The notes under the pieces: model-generated
The model's database searches: none
The model's input: the letters and a program-made list of their open reading frames with translations, nothing else
Told to the model about the DNA's origin: nothing
Position numbers and translations under genes: made by a program
DNA from: Eubacterium ruminantium
Lineage (GTDB): Bacteria; Bacillota; Clostridia; Lachnospirales; Lachnospiraceae
DNA: 64,000 bases
Direction of reading: 5' to 3'
Assembly: GCA_900108205.1 (NCBI GenBank)
Contig: FNUU01000003.1
Span: forward strand, 149,881 to 213,880
Part shown: positions 6,827 to 16,733 of the stretch, one piece after another
How the letters are laid out: each line of letters starts with the position of its first letter
Position numbering within the stretch: the first letter of the stretch is position 1

Positions 6827-8435
6827 GATACTTATCGCAGATGATGAGAGTATAGTTATAAATGCTTTAAAATTCATAATAGAGAATAACTTTCCGGAAG
6901 AATGTATGATAGAAAGCGCGTCCTCCGGCAGAAAGGTCATAGAACAGGCAGAATATTTCAGACCTGACATAATATTTATGGATATACAGATGCCCGGTAT
7001 AAATGGTATCGAGGCCATGAAGGAGATAAGAAAGAGCAATGAAGGTATTATTTTTATTGTTGTCAGTGCTTATCTTAAGTTTGATTATGCAAAGGATGCC
7101 ATAGATATCGGAGTCATGGACTATATCAATAAGCCTATTGATAAGGATGTTATAGTAAAAATCCTGAAGAAGGCCATGAATAAGGTGGACCTCAACAAGA
7201 AGAAACGCAGCGAGGAGCTTTCAAACAGGGAAAAGCTTGAGATAGTCACACCGATCATAGAAAATGGATTCATTTATTCTCTGATTTATCAGAACCACAG
7301 AGAAGAGGAGCTTGCTAATTTCAGAACTCTTCTAAGTATAGAGGAAGATTCCGGATATATGATGTCGCTGCAGTTCGGGGACATAGCACCAAAAGGACAG
7401 ATGGAGAATACAATAGGAACAACGGTACGTCTTCAGAAGGAATATTCGAGGATCAAGGATGCCATAAAGGCTTCATTTAACTGCTGCGTCGGGGCCATGA
7501 TGGGCAATATGATACTGGTTTTTGTGCCGAAGGCCATGCCTCGTCCTGAAGAAGAATATGAGATGCGTATCAATATAATAAATGAAGCGCGTAAGCTTAC
7601 CAGAGAACTGAGAAGGCTTTTTGATGCCTGGTTCCGTGTGGGAATAGGTGCGATTCATAATCTTGAGGAATTAGCGGAATCCTATAATGAGGCCATGCGT
7701 TCACTGGCCTTTAACAGATCGGATTCGGTGGTTCATGTAAATGACCTCCCTCTTCTTAAAAGCTACGAGGAGGATTATCCGGTTGAAACAGAAAATGCTT
7801 TATTTAAGAGCATTGAAGAAGGAAATCTCAATCGTTCGGCTTATTATGCGAAGGCTTTCTTCGACTGGATGATGGAGAGACATGTGCAGAATGTAATGGA
7901 TGTAAAGCTGAAGGTTCTCGAATTCGTGCTGAGGGCTGAGAGGATAGGCTTTGAGAGCGGTGGCATGGTATATCGCTTTAATATGAGAAGTGAATATCTT
8001 GGTACTGTTATGAATATGAATTCCTACGAGCAGCTGTATGAGTGGTTTTCTTCAAAGATCACAAATGTGTGCCACAATATTCTGACCAAGAAGGAAGAAA
8101 ATACGGTTGACATCATAAAGAATGCTCAGGAATATATTGCGAAGAACTATTCGAAGGATCTGATCCTTGATGATGTATCCAAGGAGCTTCAGATAAGTCC
8201 GTATTATTTCAGTAAGCTGTTCAAGAAGAGAACGGGAAGCACATTTATCGAATATCTTACGAACATGCGAATGGAAAAAGCAAAGGAACTGCTTCGCAAT
8301 ACTGCCAAGAGTATGAAGGAGATATGTCTGGAGGTGGGATACGCTGATGCAAATTATTTCAGCAGGACCTTCAAGAAAAATGTAGGAGTTACGCCTTCTG
8401 AATATAAGGATGGCAAGGGCAGCGAAGACGTATAA
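6819..8435 (+). CDS. YesN-type response regulator with AraC-family DNA-binding domain
   Basis: This 538-residue regulator has a receiver domain with the acidic pair Asp8/Asp9, phospho-acceptor Asp55 (IIFMDIQMPG) and Lys105 (NKPID). A ~300-residue linker follows, and the last ~100 residues are an AraC-type double helix-turn-helix (LILDDVSKELQISPYYFSKLFKK, then EICLEVGYADANYFSRTFKK). It ends a coupled three-gene operon and is closed by a strong terminator at 8459. The obvious target is the promoter of the adjacent ABC sugar transporter at 8700, which has a good -10 but a poor -35, as expected for an activated promoter. Confidence 0.9.
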   Translation: MYKILIADDESIVINALKFIIENNFPEECMIESASSGRKVIEQAEYFRPDIIFMDIQMPGINGIEAMKEIRKSNEGIIFIVVSAYLKFDYAKDAIDIGVMDYINKPIDKDVIVKILKKAMNKVDLNKKKRSEELSNREKLEIVTPIIENGFIYSLIYQNHREEELANFRTLLSIEEDSGYMMSLQFGDIAPKGQMENTIGTTVRLQKEYSRIKDAIKASFNCCVGAMMGNMILVFVPKAMPRPEEEYEMRINIINEARKLTRELRRLFDAWFRVGIGAIHNLEELAESYNEAMRSLAFNRSDSVVHVNDLPLLKSYEEDYPVETENALFKSIEEGNLNRSAYYAKAFFDWMMERHVQNVMDVKLKVLEFVLRAERIGFESGGMVYRFNMRSEYLGTVMNMNSYEQLYEWFSSKITNVCHNILTKKEENTVDIIKNAQEYIAKNYSKDLILDDVSKELQISPYYFSKLFKKRTGSTFIEYLTNMRMEKAKELLRNTAKSMKEICLEVGYADANYFSRTFKKNVGVTPSEYKDGKGSEDV

Positions 8436-8458
8436 AATAGCATATAATCAACCGAAAG

Positions 8459-8497
8459 GTGCTGATCATGTAAAAAATGATTAGCACTTTTTTGTTT
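8459..8497 (+). terminator. rho-independent terminator of the sensor-regulator operon
   Basis: GTGCTGATCAT (8459-8469) pairs with ATGATTAGCAC (8477-8487) across a short A-rich loop, followed by six T. One G-T wobble interrupts an 11-base stem. Confidence 0.9.
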
Positions 8498-8570
8498 AGG
8501 ATTAAATGAAGACTAAAATGTGCTGTTAACCGGAAAACTTTATTTTAAGTAGACAAAAATTAACAGAAAG

Positions 8571-8604
8571 AGACAAGTTATTCGTATAGAAATGGTGTTA
8601 TAGT
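8571..8604 (+). promoter_or_regulatory. candidate activator-dependent promoter of the sugar ABC transporter
   Basis: TATAGT at 8599-8604 is a good -10, but 17 bases upstream lies AGTTAT, a poor -35. Just upstream are AT-rich direct GACAA motifs (GTAGACAAAAATTAACAG, then GAGACAAG) that could bind the YesN-type regulator encoded next door. Proposed from position and sequence only. Confidence 0.35.
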
Positions 8605-8627
8605 AACTTCAGCAAGAAAAACTGACA

Positions 8628-8670
8628 GGTCATCCGGCGGGTATAAGGAGAAAACGTTGTTCCGGTGACC
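8628..8670 (+). promoter_or_regulatory. leader hairpin before the binding-protein gene
   Basis: GGTCATCCGG (8628-8637) can pair with CCGGTGACC (8662-8670) around a 24-base loop, shortly before the AACGGAGG ribosome site. It could stabilise the abundant binding-protein transcript or control initiation. Confidence 0.4.
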
Positions 8671-8699
8671 GGCAACTTAAATTAACGGAGGTAAGTAAA

Positions 8700-9851
8700 A
8701 TGAGAAAACTGGGAAAAAGGATTCTTGGGTTCGCAATGGCGGCCACCATGGTAATGAGTATGGCAACAGGTTGTGGCAAGAAGGAAGAAAAGAAGGCTGA
8801 TGCAGCTGATAATAAGGGCGCATCAAGCAGTGGAGTTCAGGTAGGAGTAGTTCTTCCTACTAAGGATGAACCGAGATGGCTTCAGGATCAGAAGCAGTTC
8901 GAGACGATCCTCGGAGATGCAGGATTTACAAATCAGGTACTTTTCAGCCAGGGTTCTTCGGCAACAGAGAGAACAAATGTTGAAACACTTATATCAAAAG
9001 GAATCAAAGTCCTTATCATCTGTGCACAGGACGCTGCAGCAGCTTCAGCAGCAGTTGATGAAGCAAAGCAGGCAGGAGTTAAGGTCATCGCTTACGACCG
9101 TCTGATCACAGGAACAGATTCAGTTGATTACTACGTAACCTTTGACAGCTTTGCAGTTGGAGCTGCTCAGGGCCAGTATCTTATAGATAACGCACCTGCC
9201 GGAAGCGGTATTCCTCTTTACCTCTACGCAGGTGCAGCAACTGACAACAATGCATTTATCTTCTTTGAAGGAGCATGGAGTGTTCTTCAGCCTAAGATTG
9301 CAGACGGAACATTTAAGATTGCAAACTCTTCAGAAGCAGAGAAACTTAAAGACAAGGCAAGTCTTGAAAGAGACGAAATCGGCAAGATCATCGGTCAGAT
9401 CACAACAGACTGGGATTTCAATGTAGCAAAGTCTAAGGCAGAAGCAAACCTTACAGCATCAAACAAGGACCTCAAGGGCGATGTGCTGGTACTTGCACCA
9501 AATGATGGTACAGCTCGTTCGATCGCAGATGTATTTGCAACAGATAAAGATGTTAAGAGCTATGTTATAACAGGCCAGGATTCAGAAAAGGCTTCAGTAC
9601 AGTATATTATCGACGGAAAGCAGTCAATGACAGTATTTAAAGATACAAGAACACTTGCAGCTGATTCAGTTGCCATGGCAGTAAGCATCCTTGACGGCAA
9701 GGAGCCTGTAACAGATTCTTCATACAATAATGGAAAAGTTGATGTACCTGCAAAGCAGACATCTATAGTAGTTGTTACAAAGGATAATGTAAAACAGGCA
9801 CTTATTGATTCGGGTTATTATAACGCATCTGATTTTTCAGGGCTTGAATAA
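8700..9851 (+). CDS. chvE: sugar-binding lipoprotein of a ChvE-type ABC transporter
   Basis: A 383-residue secreted lipoprotein. The signal peptide ends in a lipobox (MSMATGC, Cys25), then a Lys/Asp/Ala linker and a two-lobed type I binding fold. Hallmarks of the ChvE/XylF group are GVVLPTKDEPRWLQDQ, the YDRLITGTDSVDYYVTFDS loop and VITGQDSE. Known members bind xylose, arabinose, glucose, galactose and related monosaccharides. Its codon use (many GCA, CTT, ACA) suggests high expression. A ribosome site, ACGGAGG, precedes the ATG. It heads the transporter operon and is separated from the ATPase by a strong hairpin. The symbol is family-level; sugar specificity is not visible. Confidence 0.85.
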   Translation: MRKLGKRILGFAMAATMVMSMATGCGKKEEKKADAADNKGASSSGVQVGVVLPTKDEPRWLQDQKQFETILGDAGFTNQVLFSQGSSATERTNVETLISKGIKVLIICAQDAAAASAAVDEAKQAGVKVIAYDRLITGTDSVDYYVTFDSFAVGAAQGQYLIDNAPAGSGIPLYLYAGAATDNNAFIFFEGAWSVLQPKIADGTFKIANSSEAEKLKDKASLERDEIGKIIGQITTDWDFNVAKSKAEANLTASNKDLKGDVLVLAPNDGTARSIADVFATDKDVKSYVITGQDSEKASVQYIIDGKQSMTVFKDTRTLAADSVAMAVSILDGKEPVTDSSYNNGKVDVPAKQTSIVVVTKDNVKQALIDSGYYNASDFSGLE

Positions 9852-9871
9852 ATAATAACATTTTATGCACC

Positions 9872-9918
9872 AAGCACCGGCTATGTCACCCCCCCTCTTA
9901 CAACATATGCCGGTGCTT
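9872..9918 (+). promoter_or_regulatory. intercistronic hairpin between binding protein and ATPase genes
   Basis: AAGCACCGGC (9872-9881) pairs perfectly with GCCGGTGCTT (9909-9918), with extra ATGT/ACAT pairing inside. There is no T-run, so it probably acts as an RNA-stabilising or partial stop structure that leaves the binding protein more abundant than the ATPase and permease. Confidence 0.65.
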
Positions 9919-9936
9919 CTATGAAGGGAGGCTTCT

Positions 9937-11463
9937 ATGAGCGACTATATACTGGAAATGAAGGGAATCGTAAAAGAGTTTCCAGGTGTAAAAGCATTAA
10001 ATAATGTAAATTTCAAAGTGAAGCGTGGAGAGATTCATTGTCTGGTCGGGGAAAATGGAGCTGGAAAGTCAACACTTATGAAGGTATTGTCCGGTGTATA
10101 CCCTCATGGAACATATTCAGGCGATATTATTTATAACGGCGAAGTACAGAAGTTTAAAAAGATAGCAGACAGTGAAGCAAAAGGAATAGTGATCATTTAT
10201 CAGGAACTGGCACTTATTCCTGAGCTCAGTATATATGAAAATATATTTTTTGGACACGAGATATTAAAGGGTAAAAGCATTGACTGGAATGAAACCATAG
10301 TACAGGCTTCAAAAATGCTTGAAAAGGTAGGCCTTAAGGCAGACCCTTCCATGAAGGTCAAAGATCTGGGAGTCGGTAATCAGCAGCTGGTGGAGATAGC
10401 AAAGGCGCTCAGTAAAAATGTTAAGCTGCTTATTCTCGATGAACCGACAGCTTCATTAAATGAAGATGACAGCCAGAATCTTCTGAAGCTTATCAGAGAG
10501 CTGAAGGCACAGGGAGTAACCTGTATCATGATATCTCATAAGCTCAGAGAGATAACGGCGATCGCTGACACCATAACCGTACTTAGAGACGGAGCTACCA
10601 TATGTTCAATGGACGCCGGCGTGCGAAAGATCGAAGAAGCAGAGATCATAAAGCACATGGTTGGACGCGAGATGGATAACATTTATCCAAAGAGAGAGAA
10701 ACATGAATTTGGAGAAAAAGCACTTGAGTTAAAGGACTGGACGGTATTTGATCATTCGAAGAACCGTGAGATCCTGCATCATGTAAATATAAATGTCAGA
10801 AAAGGCGAGATAGTAGGAATACAGGGACTTATGGGAGCAGGAAGAACAGAGCTTGCCCTGAGTATCTTTGGTAATCCTACAGGCTACAAGATAACCTCGG
10901 GAGAGCTTTATCTGGATAATGAAAAGGTGCGGTTTAAGCATCCGAGAGAAGCTATTAAAAAGGGACTTGCATATGTTTCCGAAGACAGAAAGGGTAACGG
11001 ACTCATTCTTATGCAGGACATAAGATACAATATTACCATAGCGAATCTTGAGGAGCTTGTAGATAAAGTATCAATAAATGAAAACGAAGAGATCAATATA
11101 GCCAACAGCTATAAGAATTCGATCAATATCAAGGCGCCTTCCATAGAGCAGAAGGTTGGAAACCTGAGCGGTGGTAATCAGCAGAAGGTACAGATCGCAA
11201 AGTGGATGTTTGCAAAACCGAATGTACTGATTCTGGACGAGCCGACAAGAGGTATCGATGTAGGCGCAAAGTATGAAATATATTCCCTTATGAACAAGCT
11301 GGTTGATCAGGGTATGAGTATCATTATGATATCTTCTGAGCTTCCTGAGGTACTGGGTATGAGCGACAGACTGTATGTTATGTCGGAAGGAACCATTACA
11401 GGAGAGCTTACTGCAGAAGAAGCAACAGAAGAAAAGGTTATGGCTATGGCCATAAGATCTTAG
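9937..11463 (+). CDS. mmsA: sugar ABC transporter double ATPase (MmsA/GguA-like)
   Basis: A 508-residue tandem ATPase that powers monosaccharide import. The first half has Walker A GENGAGKST, signature-like LGVGNQQLVEIAKAL and Walker B LLILDEPTASL. The second half has a degenerate Walker A (GLMGAGRTE), LSGGNQQKVQIAKWM and VLILDEPTRGIDVG, the usual asymmetry of this class. The inter-half text (ELKDWTVFDHSKNRE) fits the multiple-monosaccharide MmsA/GguA group rather than RbsA. AAGGGAGG precedes the ATG. It sits between the ChvE-like protein and the permease, completing a standard three-part transporter. Confidence 0.9.
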   Translation: MSDYILEMKGIVKEFPGVKALNNVNFKVKRGEIHCLVGENGAGKSTLMKVLSGVYPHGTYSGDIIYNGEVQKFKKIADSEAKGIVIIYQELALIPELSIYENIFFGHEILKGKSIDWNETIVQASKMLEKVGLKADPSMKVKDLGVGNQQLVEIAKALSKNVKLLILDEPTASLNEDDSQNLLKLIRELKAQGVTCIMISHKLREITAIADTITVLRDGATICSMDAGVRKIEEAEIIKHMVGREMDNIYPKREKHEFGEKALELKDWTVFDHSKNREILHHVNINVRKGEIVGIQGLMGAGRTELALSIFGNPTGYKITSGELYLDNEKVRFKHPREAIKKGLAYVSEDRKGNGLILMQDIRYNITIANLEELVDKVSINENEEINIANSYKNSINIKAPSIEQKVGNLSGGNQQKVQIAKWMFAKPNVLILDEPTRGIDVGAKYEIYSLMNKLVDQGMSIIMISSELPEVLGMSDRLYVMSEGTITGELTAEEATEEKVMAMAIRS

Positions 11464-11484
11464 TATAGAGCGGAGGAAAAGAAT

Positions 11485-12741
11485 ATGCAGTTGGCAAAAA
11501 AAGCTGGATTTGATCAGGTTAATGTCCGACAGAATATGGACAAAAACAGTGGCAATAAGAAACCTAAAGCCGGTCTGGGCAGTGAAGTTGTTTCCCTTGC
11601 CAAAACAAATATACGTGACTATATGATGTATATAGCACTTGTAGTAATTATGATATTTTTTGCGGTAAAGACGGACGGAGGATTCCTGGATGCAAGAAAT
11701 ATAACCAATCTTATCAATCAGGCAGGTTATGTAGCGGTTATGGCAGTCGGAATGACTATTATACTTATCATCTGTCACATCGATCTTTCGGTTGGTTATG
11801 TTGCAGGCTTCTCGGGAGCCGTAGCAGCAATCCTTATGACAAAGTATCATGTAAATGAATGGCTTGCCATTCTTATAGTTCTTGTACTGGGACTTGTTAT
11901 CGGCCTCTATCAGGGACTTCTGGTAACAAAGGTTGGTGTACCGGCCTTCGTAACAACCCTCGCAGGAATGTTCATATTCCGAGGCTTGTTAAATATCTCA
12001 CTTCAGGATACAGGTACTATAATTATTCCAAATGAAGGTTTTAAATCATTATCAAATGGCTTTATTCCTGATTTTGTAAAGGGTGGAAGTATACATTATC
12101 TGACAATGGTTATCGGCGGTATTCTCATAGTCGCAATGATCTATTCTCAGGTTAAGACAAGATTAAACAAGGTTAAATATGATTTTGAAGTACCATCAAT
12201 TCAGATTTTCGTCTTTAAGCAGATCGTTATATCGGGCGTAATAATGCTTGTAATGTGGACACTTGCAAATTATCAGGGCATTCCTTGGACAGCAGTTATC
12301 GTAGGTGTTGTGCTTCTCGCATACAACTACATGCTCAATAAGACCAAGCTTGGTCGTGCGATCTACGGTATCGGCGGTAATGCACAGGCTGCAGAGCTTT
12401 CCGGTATAAATGTTAAGAAGGTTACACTTTTTGCCTTCTGTTCAGTAAGCCTTATGGCTTCTCTCGGAGGAATCCTTTATACATCAAGACTTCAGGCTGC
12501 TACACCGACTGCAGGTCTTGGATTTGAAATGGATGCCATCGCATCATGCTACATCGGCGGTGTTGCAGTAAGCGGTGGTGTCGGCAGAGTAACAAATACA
12601 ATCATCGGTACTCTGGTTATCATGTCTCTTACAAACGGAATGAATCTTATCGGAACAGACATTTCTTATCAGTATATCGTTAAAGGACTGATCTTTGTTA
12701 TCGCAGTTGCATTCGATGTAAGAAGCAGAAAAAAGAAATAA
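11485..12741 (+). CDS. mmsB: sugar ABC transporter permease (MmsB/GguB-like)
   Basis: A 418-residue polytopic membrane protein with roughly ten hydrophobic spans. Family marks are NLINQAGYVAVMAVGMTIILIICHIDLSVGYVAG near the start, the conserved GVPAFVTTLAGMFIFRG and the cytosolic EAA-like region GIGGNAQAAELSGINVKKV. It follows the ATPase by 21 bases with a GGAGG site, and the operon ends at the terminator at 12774. Together with the two preceding genes it should import a monosaccharide, with the adjacent sensor trio as likely regulator. Confidence 0.9.
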   Translation: MQLAKKAGFDQVNVRQNMDKNSGNKKPKAGLGSEVVSLAKTNIRDYMMYIALVVIMIFFAVKTDGGFLDARNITNLINQAGYVAVMAVGMTIILIICHIDLSVGYVAGFSGAVAAILMTKYHVNEWLAILIVLVLGLVIGLYQGLLVTKVGVPAFVTTLAGMFIFRGLLNISLQDTGTIIIPNEGFKSLSNGFIPDFVKGGSIHYLTMVIGGILIVAMIYSQVKTRLNKVKYDFEVPSIQIFVFKQIVISGVIMLVMWTLANYQGIPWTAVIVGVVLLAYNYMLNKTKLGRAIYGIGGNAQAAELSGINVKKVTLFAFCSVSLMASLGGILYTSRLQAATPTAGLGFEMDAIASCYIGGVAVSGGVGRVTNTIIGTLVIMSLTNGMNLIGTDISYQYIVKGLIFVIAVAFDVRSRKKK

Positions 12742-12773
12742 ATAAAACACAAAAAAACCTTCCTATATCTTTT

Positions 12774-12817
12774 ATGAGCCGGGTGTGCATGAAAATGTAC
12801 ATCCGGTTCATTTTTGT
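12774..12817 (+). terminator. terminator of the sugar transporter operon
   Basis: A 16-base arm beginning ATGAGCCGGG (12774) pairs with one ending CCGGTTCAT (12811), with a few wobbles and a GAAAA-type loop, followed by TTTTTG. Confidence 0.9.
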
Positions 12818-12831
12818 TATACAAATCAGGG

Positions 12832-12859
12832 TTGACAATGCAGACAGATATGTTACAAT
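12832..12859 (+). promoter_or_regulatory. uvrA promoter
   Basis: TTGACA at 12832-12837 and TACAAT at 12854-12859, 16 bases apart, lie about 40 bases before the uvrA start. Confidence 0.75.
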
Positions 12860-12862
12860 TAT

Positions 12863-12876
12863 AAAACATATGTTCG
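12863..12876. promoter_or_regulatory. LexA/SOS box in front of uvrA
   Basis: AAAACATATGTTCG matches the Gram-positive LexA consensus CGAAC-N4-GTTCG at all positions except the first two. It overlaps the expected transcription start just below the -10 box, a classic repressor position. uvrA is a known SOS gene in many Firmicutes. Confidence 0.75.
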
Positions 12877-12897
12877 GTCAGGAGGGCACGGATTTTT

Positions 12898-15726
12898 ATG
12901 GAAGAAATTAAGTATATTACTATAAAAGGAGCCAGGGAGCATAATCTTAAGAATGTGGACCTGAAGCTTCCGAGAAATAAATTCATTGTATTTACTGGAC
13001 TTTCAGGATCGGGTAAGTCAAGTCTTGCATTTGATACCATTTATGCAGAAGGACAGAGGAGATACGTGGAATCTCTGTCGTCGTATGCCAGAATGTTTCT
13101 TGGGCAGGCGGATAAACCGGATGTGGATAAGATCGAGGGACTTTCTCCGGCCATATCCATAGATCAGAAATCCACGAACAGGAACCCGCGTTCCACTGTC
13201 GGTACAGTTACGGAGATATATGATTATCTGCGTCTTTTATATGCCAGGATAGGTATCCCTCATTGTCCGAAATGCGGCAAGGTTATCGAGAGGCAGACTG
13301 TGGATCAGATGGTAGACAGTATCATGAAGCTTCCTGAGAGAACGAAGTTCAGTATACTTGCGCCGGTTGTAAGAGGCCGCAAGGGCGAACATGAGAAGGT
13401 TATACAGCAGGCTAAGAAGAGTGGTTACGTCAGAATCGTGATAGATGGCAATCTGTACAGCTTGGATGAAGAGATAAAGCTTGAGAAGAATAAGAAGCAT
13501 AATATAGATGTGGTTGTTGACCGTCTTATGATCAAGGAGGGTCTCGAGTCAAGACTCGCAGGCTCGATAGAAACCGCCCTTCATCTTTCTGAGGGAGTTG
13601 TGAAGTGCGAGATCGTTGATGGAGAGACGCTGACATTTTCGGACAGCTATTCCTGCCCGGACTGCGGTATCAGTATAGATGAGATAGAGCCGAGGAGCTT
13701 TTCATTTAATAATCCGTTTGGTGCCTGTCCGGTATGTACGGGACTCGGATTTAAACATGAATTTGATATAGATATGATGATCCCGGATAAGAAGAGAAGC
13801 CTGAATGAAGGCGTTTTTGCGGTACCGGGATGGCAGTCCAGCGGGGATGCCAAGAGCTTTACCCATGCGATACTGCTTTCTCTTGCGGCAGAATACGGCT
13901 TTTCTCTGGATACACCATGGTGTGAACTATCAGAGGAAGCAAAGGATGTCATCCTGAATGGTATTAAGGGCAAGATAAAGGTAGCCTATGCGGGACAGAG
14001 GGGATACGGAGTTTATAATATTTCATACGAAGGACTTATAAAAAATGTCCAGCAGAGATATAACGAGACCGGTTCGGAGACCATGAAAGCGGAATATGAG
14101 GAGTTTATGACCTATATTCCGTGCGAGCAGTGCCATGGTATGAGACTTAAGCCTACATCGCTTGCGGTAACAATCTCGGATAAAAATATTTACGATGTAA
14201 CAGAACTTCCGGTGGAGGAATTAAATGATTTTGTAGCGGGTATCAAGCTTACCGAAAGAGAGCAGATGATAGGCGGACAGATACTCAGGGAGATATCGGC
14301 AAGAACAAAATTCATGGTGGATGTGGGACTTAATTATCTTACTCTCAGCCGTGCAACCGCAACTCTTTCCGGAGGTGAGGCCCAGAGAATAAGACTTGCA
14401 ACCCAGATCGGTTCAGGACTCGTCGGAGTTTCATATATTCTTGATGAACCGAGTATCGGACTGCATCAGAGAGACAATGATAAGCTTATTGCTTCACTTA
14501 AGTCGCTTCGAGACCTCGGAAATACTCTTATAGTTGTTGAACATGATGAAGATACCATGAAGGCAGCGGATTATATAGTTGATATCGGACCGGGAGCAGG
14601 TAAGAACGGCGGAAGGATAGTTGCGACAGGAACAGCAGAAGAGATAATGAAATCTCCTGATTCGCTTACAGGAAAGTATCTTTCTCATGAGATGGAGATA
14701 GCAGTTCCTCTTAAAAGAAGAAAACCGGATGGATTTATATCTATAAGGGGAGCAAGAGAGAATAATCTTAAGAATGTTGATGTTGATATACCGAGAGGCA
14801 TATTCACCTGCGTAACCGGTGTTTCCGGTTCGGGCAAAAGCTCTCTGATAAATGAAATCCTTAAGAAGAAGCTTCTCAGGGATCTCAACAGAGCCAGGAT
14901 AAAACCTGGAAAATACGACAGTATAAGCGGCTTTGAGGATCTAGATAAGGTTATCGATATAGATCAGTCACCTATCGGGCGTACACCAAGATCAAATCCT
15001 GCAACTTATACAGGAGTATTTGATCTTATTAGAGATCTTTTTGCAGGAACAAAGGATGCAAAGGCTCTGGGATATAACAAGGGACGTTTTTCCTTTAATG
15101 TATCAGGAGGAAGATGTGAGGCCTGCAAGGGTGACGGTATCATTAAGATAGAGATGCATTTCCTACCGGATATTTATGTGCCTTGTGAAGTCTGCGGCGG
15201 CAAGAGATATAACAGGGAAACTCTTGAAGTAAGATATAAGGGCAAGAATATATATGAGGTTCTTGATATGACTGTCGAAGAAGCCTGTGAATTTTTCGAA
15301 AATGTTCCGTCTGTCAAGAGAAAGATCGAGACGCTGAGGGATGTGGGACTTGGATATATCAAGCTGGGACAGCCGTCCACGACTCTTTCCGGCGGCGAGG
15401 CCCAGAGGATCAAGCTAGCAACAGAACTGTCCAGAAGAAGTACGGGAAGAACCATTTATATATTGGACGAACCTACAACAGGACTGCATTTTGATGATGT
15501 AAGTAAGCTGCTTGAGATACTTCAGAGACTTACAGACAGTGGAAATACAGTGGTTGTTATTGAACATAATATGGACGTTATCAAAGAGGCGGATTATATA
15601 ATCGATCTCGGACCTGAAGGCGGAAATGGAGGCGGAACCATAGTCGTAACAGGAACGCCTGAGCAGGTTGCAAAGTGTAAGGAATCCTATACCGGACAGT
15701 ATCTGAAGAGATATTTACGGAAATAA
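12898..15726 (+). CDS. uvrA: excinuclease ABC subunit A
   Basis: UvrA is the DNA-damage recognition ATPase of nucleotide excision repair, acting as a dimer with UvrB. The 942-residue length is normal. Two ABC modules are visible: Walker [13 protein letters not shown] near residue 35 and [10 protein letters not shown] near residue 643, signatures [13 protein letters not shown] (both halves), and Walker [15 protein letters not shown] and [14 protein letters not shown]. Zinc-binding cysteine pairs are at CPKCGK, CPDCG/CPVC, and [14 protein letters not shown]. It has its own promoter and near-consensus SOS box. No uvrB is in the window. The following MBL-fold gene starts 35 bases later without a terminator between, so it may be cotranscribed. 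Confidence 0.98.
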   Translation: MEEIKYITIKGAREHNLKNVDLKLPRNKFIVFTGLSGSGKSSLAFDTIYAEGQRRYVESLSSYARMFLGQADKPDVDKIEGLSPAISIDQKSTNRNPRSTVGTVTEIYDYLRLLYARIGIPHCPKCGKVIERQTVDQMVDSIMKLPERTKFSILAPVVRGRKGEHEKVIQQAKKSGYVRIVIDGNLYSLDEEIKLEKNKKHNIDVVVDRLMIKEGLESRLAGSIETALHLSEGVVKCEIVDGETLTFSDSYSCPDCGISIDEIEPRSFSFNNPFGACPVCTGLGFKHEFDIDMMIPDKKRSLNEGVFAVPGWQSSGDAKSFTHAILLSLAAEYGFSLDTPWCELSEEAKDVILNGIKGKIKVAYAGQRGYGVYNISYEGLIKNVQQRYNETGSETMKAEYEEFMTYIPCEQCHGMRLKPTSLAVTISDKNIYDVTELPVEELNDFVAGIKLTEREQMIGGQILREISARTKFMVDVGLNYLTLSRATATLSGGEAQRIRLATQIGSGLVGVSYILDEPSIGLHQRDNDKLIASLKSLRDLGNTLIVVEHDEDTMKAADYIVDIGPGAGKNGGRIVATGTAEEIMKSPDSLTGKYLSHEMEIAVPLKRRKPDGFISIRGARENNLKNVDVDIPRGIFTCVTGVSGSGKSSLINEILKKKLLRDLNRARIKPGKYDSISGFEDLDKVIDIDQSPIGRTPRSNPATYTGVFDLIRDLFAGTKDAKALGYNKGRFSFNVSGGRCEACKGDGIIKIEMHFLPDIYVPCEVCGGKRYNRETLEVRYKGKNIYEVLDMTVEEACEFFENVPSVKRKIETLRDVGLGYIKLGQPSTTLSGGEAQRIKLATELSRRSTGRTIYILDEPTTGLHFDDVSKLLEILQRLTDSGNTVVVIEHNMDVIKEADYIIDLGPEGGNGGGTIVVTGTPEQVAKCKESYTGQYLKRYLRK

Positions 15727-15761
15727 TTGCTGTAAAATAAAACTATATGAGGATGAGCGTG

Positions 15762-16613
15762 ATGATCGGTATTACAGAATTAAAATATTCAAATACAAAT
15801 ACATATCTGATCCGGGGAGAGAATGGAGGTATTCTTTTCGATACGGGCTGGGCAGGAACATATCCTGCATTTTGTGCTGCTCTAGGAGCTGGTGGTAAGA
15901 AGCTGACGGATATAGATTATATTCTGATATCGCATTTTCATCCTGATCATATGGGCATTGCTCAGGAGATTGCAGATAAAGGTCCAAAAATTCTCATTGC
16001 TGACCTTCAGAAGGGGTTTGTTCATTCCTCTGATGTAATATTTGAGAAGGATAAAAGGATCAGATTTGAGCCGATAGTTGATGTTAATACAGAAGTTATT
16101 TCAGTTGAGGAGAGCAGAGAGTTCCTTAAAAAGCTTGGGGTGGAAGGAGAAATCCTTTATACTCCGGGGCATAGTGATGACAGTATATCTCTGTGGCTGG
16201 ATGAGGGATATCTCTTTGTAGGAGACCTGAATCCTTTGTATGAACTGGAATTACATAAAGGAACTCAGATTGGCGAGAGCTGGGAAAAGCTTCTGGCTTT
16301 AAAACCGAAGAAGGTATTCTACGGCCATGCAAAAACAGCAGAGCTGGCGGAAGTGAAATCTGATACGATAGTAGATTATGAAAAAAATAATCTGCAGGAA
16401 CATACAATATCAGAAAAAGAAAATAAAGATGACCTCTTCAGACTGGTATCTCAGATAATGAAATATATAGATAAAGGCTATTCTCTGGACAGGATACAGA
16501 GAAAGACCGGAGCGGATCCGGAGTTTATAGAGGATGTTAACAGAATGTATCTAACTCATCAGAATGTAGGAGTCCAGGGAATACTGGACCGGATCGAGAT
16601 CAAGAATAAATGA
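15762..16613 (+). CDS. metallo-beta-lactamase-fold hydrolase
   Basis: The protein has the MBL metal site HFHPDHMG (two-metal HxHxDH), a later metal histidine in TPGHSDDS, Asp in VGDLNP and a final His in YGHAK. The fold ends around residue 215; the last ~70 residues form a helical extension. Such enzymes hydrolyse thioesters, lactones or nucleotides; the substrate here cannot be read. The frame is open from ATG 15747, but GAGGA sits about 8 bases before ATG 15762, so the latter is preferred. It follows uvrA with no terminator, so it may share SOS control. Confidence 0.8.
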   Translation: MIGITELKYSNTNTYLIRGENGGILFDTGWAGTYPAFCAALGAGGKKLTDIDYILISHFHPDHMGIAQEIADKGPKILIADLQKGFVHSSDVIFEKDKRIRFEPIVDVNTEVISVEESREFLKKLGVEGEILYTPGHSDDSISLWLDEGYLFVGDLNPLYELELHKGTQIGESWEKLLALKPKKVFYGHAKTAELAEVKSDTIVDYEKNNLQEHTISEKENKDDLFRLVSQIMKYIDKGYSLDRIQRKTGADPEFIEDVNRMYLTHQNVGVQGILDRIEIKNK

Positions 16614-16733
16614 TGATAGGTGACGATAAAAGAGGGAGATTGATGACCGGTCTTTTATGGCCGTTTAAGTAGATATCAGAGGATGAATATGATATACTGA
16701 CCCTGTATCTGAAATTATTATGGAGGGAAAAGG

